Source: Chrysomallon squamiferum
Lineage: Eukaryota; Mollusca; Gastropoda; Neomphalida; Peltospiridae
Assembly (NCBI GenBank): GCA_012295275.1
Contig: CM022669.1
Location: forward strand, 8,174,989 to 8,238,988
Direction of reading: 5' to 3'
DNA: 64,000 nt
Shown: positions 1 to 12,245 of the stretch, one piece after another
Position numbering within the stretch: position 1 is the first letter of the stretch
Layout of the letters: every line of letters starts with the position of its first letter
Made by a program: the position numbers and the translations under genes
Notes under the pieces: generated by a model
Database searches by the model: none
Seen by the model: only the letters and a program-made list of their open reading frames with translations
Told to the model about the DNA's origin: nothing

Positions 1-1369
1 GGGGAAACAAATTAGTTCGAGTTAAAAAACATTTTAATTATGTTTGTTTAATGTTGTGTGGAGAACAAATTAAAATCCTTTAATTATGTTTGGTTACTGT
101 TCTGTAGGTCATGAGAACTAAACTGGCCGGCGCACTGCGAAGTGATCCATTTTGCGAGTTCACCGTGCGAAAGATTTCATTCATTGCGAGTGATTTACAT
201 ATTTTGTTCACGTCTGTCGAGTGACAGAAATTACACCCTGGACAATACACCTGTATTGTACCTGGTCTCTCACTTCATTAGACTTCTTTTTTTTTCTTCT
301 TCAAAAATACAGCTAGGTGTTTTTTTTTTTTTTTTTATTAGTATTTGTGTTATTTTTTAAACACTGGAGTAGGATATGATTGTGACATTTTGTGAGTCAT
401 TCGGGACATCAGAAAAAAAAAAAAGAGAAAAATGTGTGTATACTTTTCTTGTTCTGTGAACCATTTTATAATGTGGTGGCAAATTGGGAAATTACCACTG
501 TTCATGCTTTGACGAGCCAAGGTGAGATAAAGTGTCATTTTTTGCGGTTAATCACTGTGACTAACCTAGCATGATTACCTCAGTCACACTTAAACCTCAT
601 AGAGTGGCAGAATTTAAAAAAAAAAAAAAAATATATAATAATTCTTTAGATACTAAATTTTTAGTTATTTTATTGTAGAATGACTTTATTTTGTTTTAAA
701 AAGTTATAATTTCAAAAATAAATACTGATGATCATTTGTTGAAAAAAATACTTAATTTTTTTTTTAATAAGATTATCTGTGGGGTTTATTTTTCTTTTAT
801 TGTAATAAATTAATAATGAAAAAAATGATATGTTGCTTTTCTCTTTATAAAAGTATTTGCAATGTCAATAAATAAACTAAATTAGGAAACTGAAATAATT
901 TTCCTTTTTTCTTCTTTTTCTTTTTTAAATGCAAGAAAAATAAAAAATGAATAAAAACCAATAAATAAATAAATAAATAAATAAATAAACACAAATCATA
1001 AATATAAATAAAAATCTATTTTAACCCAAGCACTAATAACTGAAACTTTCACAACATAAAATTTTTAATTATTTACAAAACACTTTTACTCTAAGTATTT
1101 CAACATACAACCATCACACTTACATTCACATCCACTGTTTACTTTATCATTCAAGCTTTCATTCTGATTGGATAACAACTGTAGACTCTTTGACAGAGGA
1201 GATAGATTAGCAGTAGCTGTGAGGAATGTTAGAGTTGCCCACCTTGTGAACTCTCCTGTCTGAAGGAGATCAGGCACTAATCCCCCCATTACCTGCTAAA
1301 ACGCGGAGTGCCAGTGTGTGTGTGTATCTACGTAGGCAGAGAATGTAGAAAACTTTGTATAACTTTAGA
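1..1369. other. AT-rich noncoding sequence, no gene seen
   Basis: No coding signal. The first 110 bases hold a rough local duplication around the shared motif TTTAATTATGTTTG, the copies lying about 46 bases apart. Short A and T runs follow, then about seven copies of a 4-base AAAT unit at 961-990. The open frames here are short and low in complexity. Confidence 0.6.
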
Positions 1370-1590
1370 TAACAATGTAACACAAAGTAGTCAATGTGTA
1401 ATACATGATGTTTCTGTTTCAAGAAGTTTAACACAATCTATGTGTAATAGATGAAATATGTGTAGTCTAAGTCTTTTTGTGAAAAAAATAAAAAAATAAT
1501 AATGTAACACTAAGTAGAAATGTGTGTAGATTTTAAGAATAGTATTTGATGTAACACAAAATAGCCACTGTATAGTACTTGAAGTAGTAG
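1370..1590. repeat. Decayed tandem repeat, TGTAACACAAAGTAG-type unit
   Basis: Four diverged copies of a unit beginning ATGTAACACAAAGTAG and followed by a TGTGTAATA-like stretch start near 1375, 1427, 1502 and 1549. Spacing is irregular (about 45-75 bases), so the array looks old. No reading frame is preserved. Confidence 0.55.
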
Positions 1591-1861
1591 TAGTACTAGT
1601 AAGAGTAACAGCATTACTTTTTGTTCTTGTTTAATTAAACTGTTTAAAAGTATTTGACAACACACGTCTAATATTAACAGTTATTACACATTTCATGTTT
1701 GATAATAAAAGAAATATTGTATTGCTGTTAGTCCATGTGTGAAGCAATTTACAGCAAAATATATTGTTTTTCATGCACCTTCCCATGGGCAGCTCTGGAC
1801 TGCAATTCTTTCTGATTTCTTAACTGCTGTTTAAATCTAATCCACCCTAATTCTCTTAAGT

Positions 1862-1925
1862 CTGGTAACAAGATTAGAACCCAGCACCTTGCAGTCAAAA
1901 AGATTAACCTCTGGACAGAGGTCTG
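1862..1925 (-). repeat. tRNA-derived SINE-like head (fragment)
   Basis: On the minus strand an A-box-like CCAGAGGTTAATC is followed about 25 bases later by a B-box-like GGGTTCTAATC, the normal order and spacing of an internal Pol III promoter. The acceptor stem does not fold and no tail is recognisable, so I call a degraded SINE head and not a tRNA gene. Confidence 0.4.
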
Positions 1926-3084
1926 ACCATGCTCAGGACATCAGAGATTAAACAGAGATATCCAGTGTCCCTTGTCCACCTGGATTGCGACAGAGAGGAA
2001 ACCAGATTTGTTATTTGCACACCTATCTGGTACCTGCACTGTCATTTACACACCCGTCTAGTGATGATGTTGTTCAAACAGGTAATCTGTGCGGCTGTTT
2101 GAAGGTTAGCCCTCCACACCGAAACACAAACACGTTTTTAATCAGACACACCTTGATAATGTTACACTTTCTCACAGCGGTCAGTGTTATCCTGACCATC
2201 GTTAAGTGACCACATGCCACAGGTAATTGGTTGTGTGGGTCTCTGTATTGATGTTTTGTAAACTTTGTGATGTATTCTTGTCATTGACTTTAGATCTGCT
2301 GGTAATAGATTTTTTTTACTGAAGTTGTTTTTGTAGAAGTATGAAACCATGAAATATTTGTCTGTTTTTTTTTTTTTTTACCCCTTTTTAACCTAATCTC
2401 GTAAATTATTAGGAAAATAAAACTTGTTACCTGGATTATTTTAGTCAACAAATACAAAATAGTTTACTCAAAAAAAGTTTGTTTTGTTTGATACTCACTA
2501 AAAAAAAAAAAACATTGACTAATTTCCCTTCATTTGTTAGAAACCAAACATTTTCTAACTCTAACTTTTGCCTTCAGCATCAAATGATTTTTCATTTGTA
2601 CTTTCTCATAAGAGAGTTTATGACTGCTGTTTTTTTTTTTTTAAAGTGATTCTGAAGCACTTGTTTGGAATTGGAAATAATCAAATTGGTGACCTAGGAT
2701 GTGTCCAAATATTTTATCACTGTCTTGCAAAGAATATTAACTACACAAACACCTACACAACTATTGTTAAATTAACAATGAAAATAAATCAAATGAATAG
2801 CAAAACAAACAAATAAACTACTAAACAAATCACATGACAAAGACTTTTGTCCCACAACACAAATAAAGATTAGTAAACAACAACCAGATAAAATGAACAA
2901 AGTAAATGTTTTAACAAGAAATAACTAGATAACTTATTAATAACAAAAGCTGTTTTTTCTACATTCTAACAAAACATAATAACATGACCATTTAATCTAA
3001 TTGAGAGCATCATTCTTAACATAATACAGATTAACAAACAAACAAATAAATAATAAATATGTAAGTATCTGTGTTCATTTAAAA

Positions 3085-3085
<1 letters not shown>
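1926..3085. other. Gene-free AT-rich sequence
   Basis: Ordinary AT-rich sequence with T and A runs (for example near 2366 and 2501) and short CAAA/AAAC-rich patches near 2740-2870. I see no exon signals, RNA gene or transposon ends. Confidence 0.5.

Positions 3086-3135
<50 letters not shown>
3086..3135. repeat. (AAT)n microsatellite
   Basis: About 17 uninterrupted AAT units. Confidence 0.95.
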
Positions 3136-3136
<1 letters not shown>

Positions 3137-3426
3137 TACATGGACATATTTACATGCGTTTCTGTATGTATATGTATGTATCTAGACACACACAAACACA
3201 CATATATATATACATATATTAATCTATGCATTATACATGGTACTAACAATAACAAATTATTTATATTAAACTTTAGGTCAGTGAAAAGCTTCAGAATTTA
3301 TGTTTTGATCAGGAATAGTTAAGGGATTACAGACACTTTCACAAACATGTTTAACATAAGATCTGAACTATGTACCAATTAAAACAGCATTCTCTGAAGA
3401 ATTTTGTTCATTATACACATTCAATT

Positions 3427-3560
3427 AAAAAATAATAATAATAATTAAAACAAAAATTAAAATGACATAAAATAAAAAAAAATAAAAAAAAATAAATAAA
3501 TAATAATAAAATAAATAAATAAAAAACAATAAAATAAATAAATCAAAATTTATATAATAA
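3427..3560. repeat. A-rich AAT/AAAT low-complexity tract
   Basis: Mixed AAT, AAAT and A-run sequence, almost free of G and C. Confidence 0.85.
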
Positions 3561-3980
3561 TAAATATAAAAGAAAAAAATAATAATTACACTACTGAAAT
3601 TAATGTATTATTACTGAAATTATTCTACTAAGTCATTATGTTCTAAAAAAAAAATTAAAATATTTTTGGAGTAAAATCTAACAGAAATGTAATACGGATG
3701 ACAAGACTTAAGGGAAGCTGGATTCTCACTTCACCAAAACCTTTGTTGGGACCTGTCACTGCTACATAATCTGTGAAATACCAGGATAATTTCATCAGAA
3801 TTATTTTGTCTTCAAACAGGATAGAGAGTCCAAAGTTTGTGCAAACAATGGTTCAGTTTAATTAAGATTAATGACATTTTGATACACTGTCATTTTTAAC
3901 ATGATCATCTGTAACTGAGCTTACATCCTGTCTTTGTTTAAATGGGTTCTGTTTACAAAAACTGATACATTGAACATGTC

Positions 3981-3983
<3 letters not shown>

Positions 3984-4020
<37 letters not shown>

Positions 4021-4460
4021 CAGTGGGAGTGTGTGCATGTGTATGTGTGTGTGTGTGCGTGTGTGTTTGTGTGTGTGTGTGTGTGTTTGAATGTATGTAT
4101 GTGTGTGGGGGTGAGTGTGTGTGTGTATATGTCTTGAGAGAGACAGAGAGAGAGAGTGTGCCTGTAAATCTGTATGTTTGTGTGTGTGTACGTGGGTACG
4201 TGTGTGAGTGTGTATTTGAATGTATGTATATATGATATGTATGTATGTGTGGGGATAATGTATGTGAATGTATGGGTGTGAGTGTTTGAGAGAGTGTACA
4301 TGAGTATGTTTCTGTCTGTGTATGTGAGAGAGTATGTTTTTCTGTATGTGTGATTTAAAATGTGCATCTTTATATGCTTTTGCATGAAGCTGTGTGTATA
4401 TATTTGCATTATGTGTCTTTTTGTTTGCATGTTAATGTCTGTGAGTTTGCGTGTGTGTGT
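3984..4460. repeat. Large TG-rich compound microsatellite
   Basis: It starts as a pure GT run and continues as interrupted TG, TATG and GAGA blocks. Both strands stay open for long distances (a 181-codon minus frame rich in Thr-His, a plus frame rich in Cys-Val) only because the repeat lacks stops. I do not annotate these as genes. Confidence 0.9.
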
Positions 4461-4839
4461 ATACACACAAGAAAAACTTCATATTTATCAAACATATATT
4501 TTTACATAAGAACATAACTTTTATCAGTGAAATTTTCTTTATTTGATGATAATACAACATAACATAAAAACAATATAATAAACTAAACATAATAAAATTA
4601 ATTATAATAACAAAGAAGTAGATAATGGTATGTGACAGGTGTGTGTACCACTGTGAAGATTAATTACTGTAATCCAGGTGTTCAAAATACACCTGTGACA
4701 TTCCGTGAAATCTCAAAAGCAAATAAACTTCATCAATTTACATTTAAATCTGCATTTTTTTATTAATTTTTTTTTTTCTGTTGAATTTTCACGTTTTCTT
4801 GTGTTTTTTTGTGTATTTATTTCTATTTATTTGTAGATG

Positions 4840-4844
<5 letters not shown>
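4461..4844. other. Gene-free AT-rich spacer
   Basis: AT-rich sequence containing the short inverted words ACAGGTGTG and ACACCTGTG near 4636 and 4690. Nothing else stands out. Confidence 0.4.

Positions 4845-4885
<41 letters not shown>
4845..4885. repeat. (TA)n microsatellite
   Basis: About 20 TA units without interruption. Confidence 0.95.
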
Positions 4886-4888
<3 letters not shown>

Positions 4889-5037
4889 TTCCACTTTATG
4901 TTTTCCCCTTTCTACTGTTTTTTGTTTTTATTTTGTACAATTTTAATTTAGGTGTATGAGCTGGAATTGTAAATGCAAAAGGTTTCTTACAGGAGGTCAT
5001 GTTGTAATAAACAATAGCATTTCTTGATTTACACAGG

Positions 5038-5262
5038 TGTACATTTACACACAAACACAGAAACACACACAGACACACATACATGTAGACATACACACAA
5101 ACATACTCACAGACACATACACACATACATGTATACAGAACACATATATACACACACACACACATACAACCACACATACATGTATACAGAACACATATAT
5201 ACACACATACACATATAGGCCTACATGTATACATTAAACACAACATACACTTGTGTACACAT
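5038..5262. repeat. CA/TACA-rich compound microsatellite with a local duplication
   Basis: CACA and CATACA blocks. The segment around CATGTATACAGAACACAT is present twice with a 51-base offset (about 5124 and 5175), showing a duplication inside the repeat. Confidence 0.85.
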
Positions 5263-6900
5263 ACATAATTTTGCAAATAACAAAATAATAACACAGACAA
5301 ATGATAAAAAAACAAAACAAAAAAAACTCTTGTCTGTCACATATTTATTTATTTCAACACATATTACCAAATTCTATTGAAATAATAATTTTTTTCAGTA
5401 AATAAGGAGATAATTTGATCACTAACAGCTTGTACAATTAGATGCACAAACAAACTGACAACACAAGATTTAATCTGTCACCCGGACTCCAAATTTCACA
5501 AAGTCCTGCATCCATTTATTCTTTGCATTTTGAAAGAGCTGGTCCAGAATGAGAAAAACAGGTATCATCGAAAATGATAATTGTTGTAAAGTTTGTGTCA
5601 ACTTGTCAAGATAGACAGATAAAAAGGTGAAAAGTTGAAGATTGAATCAGCTGAGTGAATGTAAAAACTTTTTATTTATTTTTCAAATCTGTTGTATGTA
5701 ATTGTCTGTAATTTGGTGCAGTGTTTTTTTTTGCTGTGGGAAGTCATGCAACATATTGTTTGCTTTGAATGTTTTTTTGTTGTTGTTTATTTGTTATTCA
5801 ATCCCAACATCAACTACAACAAAAACAACATAATAATTATTATTATTATTGTGGGCCTTTTTTTTGGTTGGTGTTGTTAATACCACAAACATTTAAAAAC
5901 AAAAACAGTACAATAATTTACAAAAAACCCACAAAAAATCCTGCATATATTTACAATTATTACGATTGCTAAATTAGACGTTCAAACTGCTTTTCAGTTC
6001 ATTCAGATCAAGATATGAAATTTCACCTCCAGATCATGTTATATCTAAAAATTATTAACCTTTGTAGCATATATTTAATATACCACAAATAGGAGTATAT
6101 AAACCTGATACATTATGAATATATAAACAGCAAACAAATAATTAAATGTTGATTGTATTGACAGCGACTGACAAACATCATGAAGGGGGTATACATGGTA
6201 AATATTTGAATCTCTCAAGCTTCCTAACCTTTGTGAATCACTCTGTTTAGTCCAGTTGACCTTTGTCTGAGTAAATTTTCTACTTGAAGTGTGAACACAG
6301 AAACAAAATCTTGAAAAGCTTCTTCACATTCCAGTCATACAGACATACAGATGTACAGATGTATAAACGTAAAAGACTAATGGACTGATGGACAGTGTTT
6401 GGGACTCTAACAGAGACCAGCTGTTTGTCTGATAGTCTGTTTGTGTGACTGTACTTGTATGACAAGTGTAATACAAAACTGTAGAGACATGTTTAAATAT
6501 GTACAATATAATACAGTTTGTGTGTGTAAGTGTATAATATGTTTTTTATGTTAAATGTACTGATTGAAGTACTGGGTAAATATCAGAGTTTACTGTGGGG
6601 TAGATTAAACTCTGTATTGTATCCACATTAAAATATATATTGTCTGTGTTGTAGTGGTTAAAGGAATGAAATGAATGAAATTGATAAAAAGGATCAATCC
6701 TCTGTGTTTATTTCACGTTCCAACCACTGCCCCTACATTTTGTTTATGAGTAATATTCTTTCAATTAGAAGATGTGCATAAATAATTTCTTGCTCCTAAC
6801 TGTTTGTAATATAAACAGTCTTCATTTTGTTTATCTTTATTAAACAAAATGAACCAAAATCCATAGACTTAAGGAAAAGTACAGAGTTGAAATATTTGAG
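5263..6900. other. Gene-free AT-rich sequence
   Basis: A short ATT run lies at 5830-5850. The rest is unstructured AT-rich sequence, with somewhat more complex sequence around 6280-6470. I see no promoter, exon pair or transposon ends. Confidence 0.45.
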
Positions 6901-7080
6901 AAGAAAGAAAGAAAGAAAGAAAAACGTGAGGGTAAGTTGAAAGAGAAGGGAAGAAGAAAACAAACTGAAGGAAAAGAAGAAGTAAAAATAGTTTAGAAAA
7001 GAGGAAGAGAATAAGATAAATAAAAATTAAATGAAAGAGAAATAGAGTGAGAGAGAGAACAAGAGAGAGAAAAAGAAAAC
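6901..7080 (+). repeat. Purine-rich tract with (GAAA)n
   Basis: About five GAAA units at 6901-6922, then roughly 150 bases that are almost all purine on the plus strand. Confidence 0.8.
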
Positions 7081-7254
7081 AAATAAAAATATGGACAACA
7101 CAGTTTAAATAAAGTGAATTAGTGTAAGAAAAAGAAGAAACCCACTCAGAATGTAATGAACTAGATTACTCTAAGAAGATATCTGTTACACATTTTTCAT
7201 CTCTCACTACTTGTTATATTTAAAAAAAAAAAAATGGAATTTCAGCGTAACCGA

Positions 7255-7760
7255 GATTGTCAAAACCTCGAACAGCTCCTCATTGAAAAGCACTCAGTGT
7301 ATGATTACCAGTCCATTGTCCACTGTGTGTCTGTCCGTGTCATTTATCACACCTTGAAGATGATTGACTCTGCAATGTTATGTTTTCTAAAATAACACAG
7401 ATAATGAGACAAGCTTGTCCTTCCATTAGAACCAACTCGGTCGCTGTTCATAAGTCCTCTACTCCAAATTCTTTGACAAAAAAAAGATTCCTTTGACACC
7501 TCGCCTCTTTTTTCCTTTTTCTGCCTCTAAGCTTTCTGACTTTTCAACTGGCTTGCCAGGGAGCACGACCTCCTGTAAAGAGCCACAAAGAGCCTAATAA
7601 ATTGACAGCTCTAATTGGCTGAAAAGTTCTTTCTGGTTGACCACATCCTGCTATGTACAAACACAGACAAAAACCTCACCCTGGGACTTCCTACTGAGAT
7701 TTTGTTTGAAGTTCTGAAGATGGGGCTGGTGTGGTTGCATAATTAGAACAAAGGGGGGAG
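7255..7760. promoter_or_regulatory. Candidate conserved noncoding block
   Basis: This block is clearly higher in complexity and GC than its surroundings and has no usable reading frame. Around 7570-7625 there are closely packed TAAT and TTGACAG (TALE-homeodomain-like) words. A piece at about 7298-7325 (GATTACCAGTC) also resembles the dispersed repeat seen at 39298 and 42244. Regulatory function is inferred from composition only. Confidence 0.3.
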
Positions 7761-7929
7761 GGAGGGGAGGGGAGAGTCTGCAGATTTGGTGGTGAAGAGG
7801 TGTAAAAAAAAAACTGATGTCTGTCTGTCTGAATTGTGAAGCAGTTTGTTAGGTAAGTGATGAAAAGAGGCAGAACGTTTTGTTCAGTAAGTGGATTTGT
7901 TTGTTTGTTTGTGAATGTCTTCTGTTGTG

Positions 7930-7932
<3 letters not shown>

Positions 7933-8019
<87 letters not shown>

Positions 8020-8205
8020 GAGGATGAGAGAGAAAGAAGCAGAGAGAGAGAGAGAAATGAGGCTGAGAGAGAGAAAGAGAAACACAGAGAGAGAGAGAAC
8101 TGAGGCTGAGAGAGAGAGAGAGAGTAAGAATGAGACAGAGAAATGACTGAATGACAGAGAGAGAGACTGTGAGAATTATTAGAAAGAGAGTGAGAGACAG
8201 AGTGG
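7933..8205 (+). repeat. (GA)42 microsatellite with degenerate GA-rich flank
   Basis: A pure GA run at 7933-8016 is followed by interrupted GA blocks containing repeated AAATGAGGCTGAGAG-like words. The Arg-Glu-rich open frames on plus and the Ser-Leu frame on minus are repeat artefacts. Confidence 0.95.
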
Positions 8206-8766
8206 TAATATAACTAGACAGAGATCAAGTCAGAGAAAAACTGAGCAAGAAGAAAAATCAGAAAATGAATAATGATTATGCTGGCTAAATTTCATATCCC
8301 TTTTATTCATTTATTATTCACTGTAAAATAAACTTGATCTGAACCATTGTTTTTATTTTTAGCATCTTTATTTCTATTAATTTATCCCTTCAGTTGTTCT
8401 TTTCTTCCCTTTTTCTTTTATTTTACATCTTTCCTTATTTCTTTCTTCATTCTTTTCATCATCTGTATAAAATCTGATACAAAAGCATTTCACTTCTAAT
8501 GATATTTATTACAGGTAAAATCACAGGTGTACCTGATAACTTTTATTAATCAATTACCTTTAACAAAAGTCACACAGGTACTAACATCACCAGCTCTTTT
8601 TTTTATTATTTCTTTTCAATTTCACCAAAATTATCCTTTTATTTACAACAAAAAAGTTTATTAATTTTAATAATTCAAAGTCCCTTGACTTGTTACAGTT
8701 CACTGGCAGTTTGCACCTGACTGATTATTTTATTCTGTGATTTCTTTCCTTTCTCATTTTTTAAAT
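8206..8766. other. Gene-free pyrimidine-leaning sequence
   Basis: AT-rich, with a CT/TTC-rich stretch around 8390-8470. No gene signal. Confidence 0.45.
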
Positions 8767-8778
8767 TATATATATATA

Positions 8779-8816
<38 letters not shown>

Positions 8817-8857
8817 CACAAACATATATAACAGAATATATATATATGTATATAGTC
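8767..8857. repeat. (TA)n-(TG)n-(TA)n compound microsatellite
   Basis: TA, TG and TA blocks in succession, with a broken TA tail to about 8857. Confidence 0.9.
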
Positions 8858-9212
8858 TGCACTCACCAATTTTTGTATTTTTGATTTTATTTGTGTTACA
8901 TCTCACCTGTTCATTTACACCTTGATGATTCATTCCATTTTCATTGTTACAATTGAATTATTACATCCGTTGTTTAAAAAAAAATATATAAAACCTAAAA
9001 AAAATATAAAAAAGCTATTTAAAAATAACAAAGAACAAGAATTATTTTAAAAAATGCTGCTCTTCATAAATATCTGTCAGCTGACAGTTAGAGATTAATT
9101 TTTTCTTTCTGATAATTCTTAACCATTAAAATCTTTTTTCTTTTTCTTTTCTTTCTTTTTTCTTCTCCTTTTTTTAAAATATATTTTGGTTCTTTTAAAT
9201 TTTATTTGACCT

Positions 9213-9449
9213 TCCATGCCATAAAACATTTTATTATGACAATAATAATAATAATATGATGATTAATGTTATTACAAGGATGATATGGATGACAATGAAG
9301 GATTAAAATGATATATTATGCTCATGATGATGATTATGATGTAGATATTGACAAGTATGATATAATGATGATGTTAGAGATGATAGAGATGATACAGCAA
9401 CAAAAATATTAACATCAACAATAACACTAACACTAATAGTAATAGTAAA

Positions 9450-9487
<38 letters not shown>

Positions 9488-9500
9488 CAACAACAACAAC
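9213..9500 (+). repeat. Dispersed AAT-tailed repeat, copy A
   Basis: It starts near AAAACATTTTATTATGAC and ends in AAT then AAC runs. It aligns over about 250 bases with 24055-24309 in the same orientation, sharing words such as ATTATGCTCATGATGATG and GATGTAGATATTGACAA. Copy A carries about 25 extra internal bases. No coding region or Pol III boxes were seen, so the class is unknown. A simple-repeat tail would suit a short non-LTR element, but that is inference. Confidence 0.7.
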
Positions 9501-9900
9501 AACATAAATAATCAAATTAAAAATAGAAACTTAAAATAACAATTAACAGTTAAAAAATATATAAACAACAAATAAAGAAGATAGTCTTGGCTCATTTACT
9601 GCCGAATCAGATCAAGAATCAGAGAAACACAAATTTGGTAAATAAAAAAAAACTGAAGAACATGTGGAATGGATTTGTAGAAAACAAAATGTGCAGAGAT
9701 TTGAAAAATCAGCAAACAAGTGATGTGAAAATCAGGAAGAACACTATGGAGAGATAAACAAGAGACAGACAAACTTTCAGAAAACTCACTGAAAAATTGC
9801 TATAAAAATCAGCATGAAAGTTACGACAGGAATCAATTAAATATCACCAAATATTGATATCAAGCAAAAAAATAAACAACAACAACAATCTTAATAATAA

Positions 9901-9992
9901 TAATTGTTTGCTTGTCTAACCACACCCTGGCACCCAAAATTGGCTATAATTGTTTGCTTGTCTAACCACACCCTGGCACCCAAAATTGGCTA
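9901..9992 (+). repeat. Perfect 46-bp direct tandem duplication
   Basis: Two adjacent copies (9901-9946 and 9947-9992), each containing GTTTGCTTGTCTAACCACAC and CCTGGCACCCAAAATTGGC. They show no difference, so the duplication is recent or gene-converted. The unit is more GC-rich than its surroundings. Confidence 0.95.
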
Positions 9993-10009
9993 TTGGGTAT
10001 AATAATAAT

Positions 10010-10112
10010 AACGATGATGATGATGATGATGGTGTTGGTGTTGATATTAATAATAATAATAATAATAATAATTGTAATAATAACAAAAATAAAATAAAAT
10101 AAAATAAAATAC
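10010..10112. repeat. GAT / AAT / AAAAT compound microsatellite
   Basis: Successive (GAT)n, (AAT)n and (AAAAT)n blocks. Confidence 0.9.
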
Positions 10113-10208
10113 AAATACAATAATAATTCAAAAAAATCATATAACAGTGAAATGTCATATATGTTTCTGCAGAAAAGCATGAAACAATAAATCACAGAAG
10201 AATTTGAG

Positions 10209-10238
<30 letters not shown>
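10209..10238 (+). repeat. Poly-A tract of 30
   Basis: Uninterrupted A30. No gene or retroposed cDNA is recognisable just upstream. Confidence 0.95.
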
Positions 10239-10240
<2 letters not shown>

Positions 10241-10288
10241 ATTATCATAAAAAAAGCAGCAGTGATTCAGCAGCAGATAATCAGAAAG

Positions 10289-10345
10289 GCTGAGATTTAC
10301 CACTGTGTAATTAAACGTGGCCACACTTGACCGATCAGCCGGAAC
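10289..10345 (+). repeat. Dispersed repeat fragment, TGATCAGCC family, copy 1
   Basis: The stretch from GATTTACC to CGATCAGCCGGAA is similar to 42961-43008, which runs from GATTTACC to TGATCAGCCTGAA. The two share spacing and most bases over about 50 positions. Family unknown. Confidence 0.45.
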
Positions 10346-10982
10346 CATCAACAGTGAGTGATATGAATACTGGAGTGTACAATATGAACAGTATGTGATA
10401 CGAGATCCAAATACAGAACCTCACAGAGTTCGCACAAAAACTCTACACGAGCCTGGGTTTTATCGCCTTCCTATTTATCGTGTGTTAACCTTTTCAACAA
10501 GAGAGAATTGTAGCATTTTTTTGTCAGAGTTATTCAGTTAATGTTAACTATTTAAAACTTTTTTTTTTTTTTTCAGGTTCTGAAGGTTGAGTTGACATTC
10601 TGAGGTCTTGGACTGTTTGTGTGATCTTTTTCCTGACAGGAAAACTAATAACAGAGACAAAAAAAAAAAAAAAAGCAGTTAAATTTGTGGATTGCTTATT
10701 GATGAGGTGAGTAAATGTGTGTTTGTTTATGTATCTCTGTACTTGTGTCTTATTTAACATGTCTGATTTACTTTTTGTTTCAGTTCTGTTATTAGTTCTG
10801 CTGGTATCATGTGATGATAAACTGATGATATTGTTGTCATCATTAGTATTAAATCCATGAGTGTTGTTATTTATATCATTATCATCTTCATCAACACCAT
10901 CATGATCATTTCAGATGTCATTTTCAACATTATTATTATCATTATACAGCTTTAATAATTACAATACAACTTTGCCTTTTTC
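10346..10982. other. Gene-free sequence with ATC-rich patches
   Basis: T15 and A16 runs near 10560 and 10660, and loose ATC/ATT triplet-rich DNA from about 10810. No exon signals accepted. Confidence 0.4.
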
Positions 10983-11100
10983 TTTTATTATTATTATTAT
11001 TATTTACTATGACTGCTACTATTGCTGCTACTGCTGCTGCAGCTACTATTGCTACCACTAGTGTTACTACTACTGCTACTACTACAACTACTAATACTGC
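10983..11100. repeat. Cryptic triplet repeat (ATT, TAC, TGC)
   Basis: A (TTA)n run followed by mixed TAC/TGC triplets, for example GCTACTGCTGCTGCAGCTAC. Such interrupted triplet DNA recurs at 20925 and 23660. Confidence 0.75.
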
Positions 11101-11214
11101 AGATTTTCTGGCTCAGTAATTATCTGTACAAAACATCAGAAATATTCTTTAAGAGGACCAAAAAAAAAAATAACAATAATAATAAAAAAATGTAAAATTG
11201 GGTACTCTTTTTTC

Positions 11215-11515
11215 ACTGAGCTATGTAACAGTCCAGTGACTACAAAAATAACTGTCATTCTGTCATCTGATATCATTTAATAGCAAACACCCTGATTTGT
11301 ACATTAATAACATCACCTGACAGTCTGCCATACCCCCCGTGTGCAGCACAGCACATACCACAGAGTTTAACAGTCTGTCATTTGATATAATCACCTGAAA
11401 CACAACACACAGTAATTACATCATTTGAACAAAAAATCTGTCACACAACTGTCATATACCTTCCCCCATCACCACTGCAGTACATACCACATACTTCTAA
11501 TACCAGACTGCTGTG
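11215..11515. repeat. Decayed tandem repeat, period about 115-120
   Basis: Related blocks contain a TCTGTCATNTGATATNAT-like word and then a pyrimidine stretch with TGCAG..ACATACCACA. The TGCAG/ACATACCACA parts fall near 11342 and 11476. Copies are strongly diverged. Confidence 0.45.
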
Positions 11516-11695
11516 TTAAATAACTATTTTTTTTGTGAGGAGGCTGAAAAAGAAACATGATCTATAATTATCTCCCACGTCTCCATATTAAAAAAGCATT
11601 TTGTATTGTAGATGTTCACTGTGTGTTTGACTCCAAATGTTCCTCTTGTGCATTCGTTCACTGCTGACAAAATGCACACAGTAAAAAAGGTCATG

Positions 11696-11722
11696 TTTTT
11701 TTTTTTTTTTTTTTTTTTTTTT
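11696..11722 (-). repeat. Poly-T tract of 27
   Basis: Uninterrupted T27. The minus-strand poly-lysine frame over it is an artefact. Confidence 0.95.
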
Positions 11723-12112
11723 AATGTGATAAATGAAATGTTTTTTTGACAGCACTGAAATGACAAGCTGGTCATTAGGCAAACTACAGAAAGTCACAAC
11801 ATTTAATTGTTTATGCTGTGCGTTAGGGCATACAACTGGAGTATATCGCAGGCTGAGAGCTGTGCTTTTTCTCAGGTTTACCCTTCGTGAATAAAATTTG
11901 TTTTAACATCACCACATTGGGTATAATTTTTCTGTCTCTTAACTTTGGGATGTTAGACATGTAACTCTTCTGGTACAAAGTCTTCAGTGATACTTGCTAT
12001 ATTTTTTTGAATATATAAGCTAAAGATCTGTTTATTATTAATAGATTATGACAACACATACTATTACTTTGCAACTGTAAAGTAATATGAAAACTGCTCA
12101 AGGACTTTTAAT

Positions 12113-12245
12113 ACACATATATGCATTTATACATAAATACATACATATACACATGTATACACACACACACATACACATACATATACACACACCCATATAA
12201 TTATGTGTGTGTGTGTGTGTGTATATCTGTATGTATGTATGTAAT
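12113..12245. repeat. CA/TG and TATG compound microsatellite
   Basis: CACATATG, CACACA, GTGTGT and TGTATGTA blocks, partly self-complementary. Confidence 0.85.

Noticed and set aside
3921-4466. Minus-strand open frame of 181 codons, Thr/His-rich
   Set aside because: Lies wholly in a TG-rich microsatellite; the opposite strand is also largely open. No unique protein sequence.
7849-8146. Arg/Glu- and Ser/Leu-rich open frames
   Set aside because: Translation of a GA/CT microsatellite on both strands.
10209-10238. Poly-A as the tail of a processed pseudogene
   Set aside because: No cDNA-like or coding sequence upstream; similar runs occur all over the window in both orientations.
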